Positions 1 to 6,817 of a stretch of DNA of 32,244 nt are shown in pieces. The DNA lies in contig JALVAD010000186.1 in the NCBI GenBank assembly GCA_027011385.1, forward strand, positions 1 to 32,244, given 5' to 3'. The notes beneath the pieces were generated by a model. That model searched no databases. It was not told the DNA's origin and was given only the letters and a program-made list of their open reading frames with translations. The translations under genes and the position numbers were made by a program. Position 1 is the first letter of the stretch. The number at the start of each line of letters is the position of its first letter. The DNA comes from Saprospiraceae bacterium (lineage in GTDB: Bacteria; Bacteroidota; Bacteroidia; Chitinophagales; Saprospiraceae).

Positions 1-76
1 AATATAAATAGCTTAATTCTCATAATAATCAAGCAATTTCATGATATTTTTAAATAGTTATTATAGAAAACAACCC

Positions 77-115
77 TTTGTCCGATTTGTGTTAGCATTT
101 GTCCGATTTGTGTTA
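77..115 (+). promoter_or_regulatory. Paired 18-bp direct repeats, candidate LytTR operator
   Basis: Two perfect copies of TTTGTCCGATTTGTGTTA lie at 77-94 and 98-115, so their starts are 21 bp apart, two helical turns. Phased direct repeats of this kind are the usual binding architecture of LytTR-domain regulators, and a LytTR gene lies in the transcription unit just downstream (1194-1655). The second copy ends about 22 bp before a possible -7 box, which fits activator binding at or just upstream of the -33 region. The repeats are seen directly; the link to the LytTR protein is inference. Confidence 0.5.
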
Positions 116-137
116 ATCCTATAGTTTAATTTAAAGC

Positions 138-145
138 TACTTTGC
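138..145 (+). promoter_or_regulatory. Possible -7 box of the 170-1655 unit
   Basis: TACTTTGC resembles the Bacteroidota -7 consensus TAnnTTTG(C) but has one base fewer between TA and TTTG. It lies 25 bp upstream of the ATG at 170. No clear TTG -33 box is visible at the usual distance, consistent with a promoter that needs an activator. Confidence 0.3.
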
Positions 146-169
146 AATATCAAAAATAAATAAATCACT

Positions 170-1168
170 ATGAAAAGGATTATTATAAGCACAATTGTAG
201 TTTTTGCTTTTTTACAGAGTAATGGTCAAACAAATGGCTACAAAACTAATTCAAGAAAAGTATTATTTGAGGTAAATGGGTATAGCTATACCGAAGAACA
301 TTTTAATAAAGAACTTCGCTTTGTAGAATTCATTTTGGACAAAAAACTATCAGCAATCGAAAGAAAAGAAGGATTGAGAGAAATCGAAAAGAACTTCAAA
401 GTCAATCCGGCTTATACTTTAAAGGAAATAGAACAAGTAGATGCCCAAATGCAACAAATGTATCAAATAACAGATGTCGCAATGATTGGAAGAATGCGTT
501 CAGCCCTAATAAGTCAAATTTACGCCGGAGCTCAAAACTTACAAGGACAAGAGTTACCGTTTTTAATAAAACTTATGTACAAATATGTTCCGGTTCTGGC
601 CTTTGATTCCCAAAATATGTTGGCTTTTACATTAAAGGATTTTGAAGCATATATTTATCTGATGCAGTTTCAAGCTCTGATGTTGGGGCAAAATCTTCAA
701 TTCACTCAACAAGAGTTATTACAAGCTCAAACAAATATGGTTCAACAGTTTTATTATATGAGCCTTGAACAAAAACAGTATCTGTGTAGTATGCAGGTGC
801 AATATGAGTACATTTATAATGTATACAACAGTTTGACTCCTCAGCAAAAACAACAGTGGCAAAGTCAAATTATCAATCAGCAGGCTTCTCTATATCAAAA
901 CTACAGTAGTGCTGATGATGCTTTTGAAAGGGGATATCAACAAGCACAACAGAATAGATCGTATGATGTCAAATGGCCTGAGGGAGTAAATACAAAAGCA
1001 GAAAAACAAGCATATTTAAGACAAAAACAAAATGATATAAATACAAACAATGCAACAATGGGTATTTACTATGACACGATGATGCAAAATAGCACAATGT
1101 GGGATAACATCATTGAGGATTGGGGCGATACCGGTAATTACTGGACGTATAAAGGGGTGGAGTATTAA
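170..1168 (+). CDS. Secreted Gln-rich helical protein of unknown function
   Basis: This is a 332-aa protein that I do not recognise. Residues 1-19 form a typical signal peptide (basic start, hydrophobic core) ending just before Q20-T-N-G, so export is expected. The mature protein has no obvious membrane segment, Cys-rich region or T9SS sorting domain. It is predicted to be largely helical, and from about residue 165 it is very rich in Gln and Tyr (runs such as LTPQQKQQWQSQ). The start is chosen because it gives a clean signal peptide and sits 25 bp after a possible -7 box. It is followed after 25 bp by the LytTR gene 1194-1655, so the two are probably cotranscribed, and the paired repeats at 77-115 may control both. 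Periplasmic or surface location is inferred; the function is unknown. Confidence 0.8.
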   Translation: MKRIIISTIVVFAFLQSNGQTNGYKTNSRKVLFEVNGYSYTEEHFNKELRFVEFILDKKLSAIERKEGLREIEKNFKVNPAYTLKEIEQVDAQMQQMYQITDVAMIGRMRSALISQIYAGAQNLQGQELPFLIKLMYKYVPVLAFDSQNMLAFTLKDFEAYIYLMQFQALMLGQNLQFTQQELLQAQTNMVQQFYYMSLEQKQYLCSMQVQYEYIYNVYNSLTPQQKQQWQSQIINQQASLYQNYSSADDAFERGYQQAQQNRSYDVKWPEGVNTKAEKQAYLRQKQNDINTNNATMGIYYDTMMQNSTMWDNIIEDWGDTGNYWTYKGVEY

Positions 1169-1193
1169 TCAATAACCTTAAATATAAAAAAAA

Positions 1194-1655
1194 ATGAAAT
1201 TATTAGAAATTAATTCCGACCATAGAGCTCCACTGGGATCTCAAGAAAAAAACAGGATAGACCAAAGGCTTACTATTCTTGATTTACAACGAAGAATAAT
1301 TGTACTGGAAAAACAGCTTAAGGATTATAACAAAATCCAAAAGCTTAAAGTCACCACCAAAGATGCTGTATATTTTATCAATTACTCAGATATCCTATAT
1401 CTAAAATCAGAAAGCAATTATACATATATCCATTTAGCTAATAATAAAAAAATGCTAATCTCAAAAACATTAAAATATCTATCAGAAAAAATCATAGGCT
1501 CAACATTTATGAGAATTCATGCTTCAGTCTTGGTTAATACCCGCTATTTATCTCAATACATAAAAGGAGAAAATAAAGTAATACTTGAAAATAATATCGC
1601 TTTACCGGTATCAAAACCAAATAAAAAAATTGTCTTGCAATGGATGGAAAGGTAG
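1194..1655 (+). CDS. Stand-alone LytTR DNA-binding regulator
   Basis: This 153-aa protein has a LytTR domain over about residues 52-150, with family-typical features: YLKSESNYTYIHL near residue 68, FMRIHASVLVN near 104 and LPVSKPNKKIV near 136. The N-terminal 50 residues contain no receiver domain; residues 25-48 are rich in Leu, Ile, Lys and Glu and could form a short coiled coil for dimerisation. LytTR proteins bind phased direct repeats and usually answer to a histidine kinase through a receiver; an orphan form must be controlled by abundance, partner binding or a ligand. The gene follows a secreted protein gene by 25 bp, and the repeats at 77-115 are the obvious candidate target, implying autoregulation. 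The ATG follows an A-rich stretch without a Shine-Dalgarno, as is common in Bacteroidota. Confidence 0.88.
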   Translation: MKLLEINSDHRAPLGSQEKNRIDQRLTILDLQRRIIVLEKQLKDYNKIQKLKVTTKDAVYFINYSDILYLKSESNYTYIHLANNKKMLISKTLKYLSEKIIGSTFMRIHASVLVNTRYLSQYIKGENKVILENNIALPVSKPNKKIVLQWMER

Positions 1656-1749
1656 TTAATTCAGTAAGCATTCTGTAACAGCCGATTAATCCACTGAAAA
1701 TATTTAATACTTAAAAATATATCAATTAACTCTTAAAACATTATAAATT

Positions 1750-4362
1750 ATGAAAACACAAAAATTTACATTTACAGCTATTTTTATAGTTTTATTAATG
1801 ACTGCAACACAGTTTATAGTAGCCCAAAATGTGGGGATAGGTACCACAACACCAGATAACAGTGCAATGCTGGATGTAGTCTCTACATCCAAGGGTTTAC
1901 TAATACCCCGTATGACAGCAACAGAAAGAGGTAATATCATTAATCCTGCTTCCGGATTATTGGTTTATCAAACAGATGTACCTATAGGATTTTATTATTA
2001 TAATGGAACTACTTGGGCACATATTGGAGATGCATCTGCTACAGTTACAAAAATAAACGACTTAAGTGATGGGAAATCTGACACTAATGGCTCATCGGTA
2101 TTTCTGGGTATAGATGCAGGAAAAGTAGATGATGGTTCATCTAACCGAAATGTAGGAGTCGGTTTTGAATCACTCAAAGCAAACACATCAGGAGAACAGA
2201 ATATTGCCATAGGATATGAGGCACTTCTGAAAAATTTGACAGGTAAAAGAAATTCCGCTATTGGAGCATATTCTTTATTCTCAAATGAAAGTGGAAATTA
2301 TAATACTACTTTAGGAAATGGTGCCGGATATAATAATATATTAGGTAGTAGCAATGTCTTTCTTGGCTATAATGCCGGATATTATGAAACTGGAAGTGAT
2401 AAATTGTATATAGAAAATTCTCTTGGTGATGCTGATAATGCATTAATATATGGTGAATTTGATAATAATATACTAAGAACCAATGGTACATTTCAAATTG
2501 GTAATCCTATAAGTACAGGCTATTCATTTCCTACAGCAGATGGAACAGCAAACAAAGTGCTGAGAACAGATGGAAGTGGAGCTTTATCCTGGACTGATCA
2601 AAAAATAGATAATCTTATTGATGGGAAATCAGACACTAATGGCTCATCGGTATTTCTGGGTACAGATGCAGGAAAAGTAGATGATGGTTCGGCTAATGAA
2701 AATGTAGGAGTCGGCTTTGGAGCTTTAAGTGCTAATACAAATGGTAGCAGTAATACAGCAGTTGGGAACAGCTCTTTGCATTATAACATAGGAGGAAACT
2801 ATAATTCAGCATTTGGTAAAAAAGCATTGCACCATAACGAAACAGGGAGAGAAAATACAGCAATTGGTGATTATGCATTATTCACCAATGTTGCCGGAAC
2901 TAACAATACCGCACTTGGAAATGAAGCAGGGTATTCGTCTACCGGTAGCGGTAATGTGTTCCTAGGTAACCAAGCTGGCCATAGCGAAACAGCTAGCAAC
3001 AAATTGTATATTGATAATTCAGGAACAAGCTCTCCTCTTATCTACGGTGATTTTAGTAAAGATTCACTGGCTATAAATGGAAGTCTAAGCATTTCAGATG
3101 GAACAGAAGCATCTCTGAAATTACTTGAAACGAATGACTATGGATTTGAATTTAATTACAATGGAACCGAAGACAGACTAGAATTGTGGTCGCGAAAGTT
3201 TTCAGGAAATGAAGCTATTAGAACAACTTGGTTAAAAAATGGGAAGATAGGTATCGGGACTACTAATCCTTCTTCTGCACTCCATGTGTATAGTGCAAAC
3301 GATGCAGAACCTCTCGTTCATTTTGAATCTGTTGGAGATGTTTCCTTAAAAGTCAATGGACAAGGAGGCGAAAGCTATATCGAAGTGCAAAACGATGATA
3401 CCGGCACATCCGATTCTTGGAAAATGGGACTTAATGATGCCAATAGATTGGATATCCAATATGGGGCTGCCGGAAGTATGAATGGTGATACTCCGGGTAT
3501 CTCTATTCAGACAGATGGGAAAGTAGCGGTGGGACATAATAACCCTGATAATGCAGCTATACTTGACGTGAGTAGTACTACCAAGGGCTTTTTGCCACCG
3601 CGGATGACGACAGCACAAATGCTTGCAATACCTTCTCCACCTGCCGGCTTAATGGTTTATAACACTTCTATGAAAAACATTTTTTTTCATGATGGAAATA
3701 AATGGAAAAAAACATACAATGATGATGGCAAGTCTTGTGGAGATTTCACCTATGGTGGACAAACCTACCAAACAGTAATAATAGGTGCCCAATGCTGGAT
3801 GGCAGAAAATCTCAATATAGGGACAAGGATTGATGGTAATACAGAACAAACCAACAATTCTACCATCGAAAAATACTGCTATGACGATGATTTTAATAAT
3901 TGTTATGATTTTGGTGGCCTATACCAATGGGATGAGATGATGCAATATAGTACTTTAGAAGGAACTCAAGGTATCTGTCCTACCGGCTGGCACTTACCTA
4001 CTGATGATGAGTACAAAGCGCTGGAGAATTATCTTGGCATGTCGCAGTCACAAGCAAACAGTACTGGTTTTAGAGGTACAGATCAAGGCTGTCAACTTGC
4101 AGGTATTGTATATCTATGGACGGATGGAGCTCTTGACCAAAACGAAGCATTCGGAAGTAGTGGTTTTAAGGCTCTCCCTGGAGGTTTCCATTCTACGGAT
4201 GATACGTTCCAAAGTCTCTATGACCGCAATTACTTATGGTCTTCGAGTGAGTGGGGTTCTTCAGGTGCGTGGTATCGGTACTTGCACTACAATCAAAAAC
4301 AAGTCTCCCGAGACTATTGGGGTAAGGCTCACGGTTCTAGTGTCCGTTGTGTAAAGGATTGA
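1750..4362 (+). CDS. Secreted fibre-like protein with C-terminal FISUMP domain
   Basis: This is an 870-aa exported protein. Residues 1-25 are a signal peptide ending at VAQ before NVGIGTT. Residues 26-95 and about 600-660 carry two related modules with the phrase TKG(L/F)L(I/P)PRMT. Between them are many short repeats of the type NTAIGNxSL and FLGNxAG, as in YadA-like trimeric adhesin heads and tail fibres. The stretch from KIDNLIDGKSDTNGSSVFLG (about residue 289) repeats one near residue 104. Residues 665-870 form a Fib_succ_major (FISUMP) domain: CGDFTYGGQTYQTVIIG, then WMAENLN, TGWHLPTDDEYKALE and WSSSEWG, ending in SVRCVKD. There is no T9SS sorting domain. A trimeric or filamentous surface adhesin with a terminal binding module is the likely role, by inference. 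The last 35 residues resemble the variable region of diversity-generating retroelement targets (see findings). It lies 94 bp after the LytTR gene and may have its own promoter. Confidence 0.85.
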   Translation: MKTQKFTFTAIFIVLLMTATQFIVAQNVGIGTTTPDNSAMLDVVSTSKGLLIPRMTATERGNIINPASGLLVYQTDVPIGFYYYNGTTWAHIGDASATVTKINDLSDGKSDTNGSSVFLGIDAGKVDDGSSNRNVGVGFESLKANTSGEQNIAIGYEALLKNLTGKRNSAIGAYSLFSNESGNYNTTLGNGAGYNNILGSSNVFLGYNAGYYETGSDKLYIENSLGDADNALIYGEFDNNILRTNGTFQIGNPISTGYSFPTADGTANKVLRTDGSGALSWTDQKIDNLIDGKSDTNGSSVFLGTDAGKVDDGSANENVGVGFGALSANTNGSSNTAVGNSSLHYNIGGNYNSAFGKKALHHNETGRENTAIGDYALFTNVAGTNNTALGNEAGYSSTGSGNVFLGNQAGHSETASNKLYIDNSGTSSPLIYGDFSKDSLAINGSLSISDGTEASLKLLETNDYGFEFNYNGTEDRLELWSRKFSGNEAIRTTWLKNGKIGIGTTNPSSALHVYSANDAEPLVHFESVGDVSLKVNGQGGESYIEVQNDDTGTSDSWKMGLNDANRLDIQYGAAGSMNGDTPGISIQTDGKVAVGHNNPDNAAILDVSSTTKGFLPPRMTTAQMLAIPSPPAGLMVYNTSMKNIFFHDGNKWKKTYNDDGKSCGDFTYGGQTYQTVIIGAQCWMAENLNIGTRIDGNTEQTNNSTIEKYCYDDDFNNCYDFGGLYQWDEMMQYSTLEGTQGICPTGWHLPTDDEYKALENYLGMSQSQANSTGFRGTDQGCQLAGIVYLWTDGALDQNEAFGSSGFKALPGGFHSTDDTFQSLYDRNYLWSSSEWGSSGAWYRYLHYNQKQVSRDYWGKAHGSSVRCVKD

Positions 4363-4386
4363 TAAGCGTTAGCGATTTAACAATTT

Positions 4387-4416
4387 CATCCGGCTGTCCT
4401 GCAAAGCAGCCGGATG
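4387..4416 (+). terminator. Strong hairpin after the FISUMP gene
   Basis: A perfect 10-bp inverted repeat, CATCCGGCTG and CAGCCGGATG with a 10-base loop, begins 24 bp after the stop codon. No immediate T run follows; the nearest T-rich stretch is about 30 bp on. It could be a terminator. A DNA cruciform next to a retroelement target region is an alternative reading, raised in the findings. Confidence 0.5.
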
Positions 4417-4769
4417 CACAGACTACGAAGCAGTCATAAAATACTATTTGATTTTATACTTATCTAAATTCTCAAATTATAATTATGAAAATAAAACAAT
4501 CTATCTGCTCAAAAAAATATTTTTTCATGAATTCAGGTTAATATTTTGTTGTTAATGTAGATTGCCGGGTGTTTAAGTATTCACTGGGTTTTTTGAAAAC
4601 AAATCTAAGACTCAGAGGCTCAATGAGATTCTGAAGCTGGTATTAAAAAGAGCTAGTTAAAAAAAACAGACACCAAACTTAAACCGGCTTCTCAAACTTC
4701 CTTCGTCAGCTTGCGAGTCCTATATTTCGCGATTGAAAGAGATTCTGAAGCTGGCTTGATTAAAAAATG
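4417..4769. repeat. Intergenic stretch with a 16-bp direct repeat
   Basis: No gene is visible here. GAGATTCTGAAGCTGG occurs at 4625-4640 and again at 4739-4754 in the same orientation, 114 bp apart. The second copy ends 15 bp from the 3' end of the transporter gene on the other strand. The gap separates two genes transcribed towards each other. Nothing else could be identified. Confidence 0.4.
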
Positions 4770-6155
4770 TTAATCTCCTGCATCTATTTTTGCAACCACT
4801 TTGCCATATATCACCAAAGATATAGCTGACGCTATTGCAATAGCAACAAAGTAATACCATATATAGTGTGCATTTACCGTTGCAGCTTCCCATGATCCAG
4901 GTGAATTAACATATTCTGGCAAGTTTGGATCTGGACAATATTTACTTAACAAATAACCGGACAAACCAAACCCTAGAACAGAAGATATAAAAGAATGTAA
5001 ATGACTAAATCCTAGAAATAGCCCTTCTTCTCCTTTTGGTGCTTGCAATGAAAACAATTCTAAAAATCTAGGAGAAATAAATGATTCTGCCAATGCTTGA
5101 AGAATAATACCTATTACCATCATAAAAGCAATGGGATGCATAGTCATGAAACCAAGATCAACTGTACCGTGAAACCAATTTCCCATAGCCATCGCCATCG
5201 CAGACACCGGCATAATAAACATCCCGATAGTCATGGAAAAAAGAGGTGTTTTACTAGCCATCATTCTAGTAACAAATGCCACCGTAAGTACAACTACTAG
5301 TGGATTGACATTAGCATACCATGAGGGGGCTGCTGATTCTCCTGCCATTCTTAATACATACTTTGGCATAGTTGCATACAACTGATGTTGAACCATCCAA
5401 AACCCGGAAATAATCACAATCAATGATAAAAGTCTAAAGTTAGATATCACTTTAACAAGTCCTGCCCATATTTCTTTGATACTTTTCCCTTCTCCCGCAT
5501 GTTTATTACTTTTATACAATAAAATAATGAGAATAAGTGCTATAAAAGTCATTGTTGCTGAAAAATAATTTAACCTAATAAAACCCAAATCACCCATACT
5601 TTTTCTCAATGGCTTCACCAATGTTTTTCCTCCAAAAGCTCCAATATTGACCATCATATAAAAGATAGAAAAACCTTTTGCTCTATTTGATTCAGTTGTT
5701 TCTTTAGCAACAGTTCCCGTAATCACTGATTTGATAAATGAACCTCCAACTACAATTAAAAGTAAAACCGGAACTATATAAAACTTCTCCATTCCCTCTC
5801 TTAAACCACTAAAAACTATATCTTCTCCATACTTTACCAGTCCATTATTTTCTAATAAACTTGGCAATATTCCCATTCCGAAATATCCTATAGTAAGTAA
5901 ACTAAAAGCAAGCACCAAAGCTTTTTTGAACCCAATCTTATCAGCATATGCACCACTAAATATTGGTAGAAAATATAGTCCTGCCGAAAAAGATCCTGCG
6001 ATGGCAGCTGCTTCCATATCAGAAAAAGCTAAAATTCTAGATAGATATAATGTTAACGCAATAAATACTCCATAATAAGCACCGCGTTCTAATAATTCAA
6101 CAAAATTGGCTGTCCAAAATGCTCCTGAAAATCCAAATAATCCTTTATTACTCAT
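4770..6155 (-). CDS. POT-family proton-coupled peptide transporter (MFS)
   Basis: This is a polytopic membrane protein of 461 aa. The start at 6155 (MSNKGLFGFSG) is preferred over a 26-residue upstream extension beginning at 6233, because that extension is not family-like and the first membrane segment begins right after MSNKG. Near the N-terminus, E20-x-x-E23-R24-G-A-Y27-Y28 matches the POT signature ExxERFxYY used in proton coupling. It is followed by the MFS loop motif GAYADKIGFKKAL near residue 70. About 12 hydrophobic segments are visible, and the length is normal for the family. Uptake of di- or tripeptides with protons is the expected role; the substrate cannot be told from sequence. 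It is the only minus-strand gene and is monocistronic. A TAnnTTTG match on the minus strand at 6282-6289 lies 127 bp upstream, without a recognisable -33 box. Confidence 0.87.
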   Translation of the reverse strand: MSNKGLFGFSGAFWTANFVELLERGAYYGVFIALTLYLSRILAFSDMEAAAIAGSFSAGLYFLPIFSGAYADKIGFKKALVLAFSLLTIGYFGMGILPSLLENNGLVKYGEDIVFSGLREGMEKFYIVPVLLLIVVGGSFIKSVITGTVAKETTESNRAKGFSIFYMMVNIGAFGGKTLVKPLRKSMGDLGFIRLNYFSATMTFIALILIILLYKSNKHAGEGKSIKEIWAGLVKVISNFRLLSLIVIISGFWMVQHQLYATMPKYVLRMAGESAAPSWYANVNPLVVVLTVAFVTRMMASKTPLFSMTIGMFIMPVSAMAMAMGNWFHGTVDLGFMTMHPIAFMMVIGIILQALAESFISPRFLELFSLQAPKGEEGLFLGFSHLHSFISSVLGFGLSGYLLSKYCPDPNLPEYVNSPGSWEAATVNAHYIWYYFVAIAIASAISLVIYGKVVAKIDAGD

Positions 6156-6500
6156 AGTTATATTTTTTTCGACGCTAAAGATAAAATAAAATTTGGTTCT
6201 ATATTGAAAAGTATATGTAAAACTTACTATCATCCGAAACTTTAATTTTTTAACACCAGAATAATCCGTATTTGTATTTTACAAAAATAATTGTCAAGAA
6301 ATATCCGGTTTTCCTCATTTTAACACCCAAAGCTAAATAAATCGGCTATATATTTTTGCTCCTGAGTTAAAATGATGATTTTAGTAACTTTTTTCAGAGA
6401 ATTTGGCAAAACAACTTGTATTTCATAAATATTTTCTGCGATTTCGATAGCTTTTTTTACTCAACCGCCCTCTAGCTCCTCCCCAAAGCATAAGCATTTG
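6156..6500. other. Non-coding, with a degenerate fragment of the intergenic element
   Basis: This is the AT-rich region between divergent genes. No open reading frame or RNA is evident. At 6462-6480 a short piece reading CAACCGCCCTCTAGCTCC resembles internal segments of the repeat element found at 18060-18433, suggesting an older, decayed or extended copy beside the recognisable one at 6501-6712. Confidence 0.35.
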
Positions 6501-6712
6501 GGATTACATTTCATTTCGCAAAAAGATAGGGATAGCCCCACACCACACTCACCTACTGGGAAGTAACGGGTTGCTACCTCCCCCTGTCGTTTTATGTAAC
6601 GCAGTGAAGTAAAACTACAAGGGGGAGAGTAGAGCTCTCTCGGGATGGCAGAGGGGGCAGCTGTGCAGAGAAACAGTAAATCAACAGCAATGCGAAAAAA
6701 ATGAAATACACC
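6501..6712 (+). repeat. Intergenic inverted-end element, copy 1
   Basis: Copy 1 of a four-copy non-coding family. The left end (GGATTACATTTCATTTCGC) and right end (6692-6712, ending AAATGAAATACACC) are imperfect inverted repeats of each other. In the centre, CTCCCCCT at 6578-6585 pairs with AGGGGGAG at 6620-6627, with extra pairing TTTTA/TAAAA inside. A GATGGCAGAGGGGGCAG segment follows the hairpin, as in the other copies. No protein is encoded. It ends 39 bp before the promoter cassette of the gene at 6818. Confidence 0.65.
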
Positions 6713-6723
6713 TATTATACGGC

Positions 6724-6780
6724 TAAGATATACTTCTTTACATTTTTTTTGTAACTTTGATTCATTATTAGGCTTTTGCC
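6724..6780 (+). promoter_or_regulatory. Promoter cassette, copy 1 (paralogue 1)
   Basis: The stretch runs from CTAAGATATACTTCTTTA through eight Ts to TAACTTTG at 6752-6759, a full match to the Bacteroidota -7 box TAnnTTTG, then TTCATTATTAGGCTTTTGC. The same sequence recurs before the genes at 18539 and 24037. No TTG -33 box is recognisable. The 5' leader would be about 55 nt. Confidence 0.6.
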
Positions 6781-6817
6781 GCTTTGAAATTATTGAAATT
6801 ATTAAAATATCAATATT

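Noticed and set aside
6156-6233. N-terminal extension of the transporter to a 487-residue protein
   Set aside because: The added 26 residues are not typical of the family and precede the normal N-terminus MSNKG; the ATG at 6155 is the better start.
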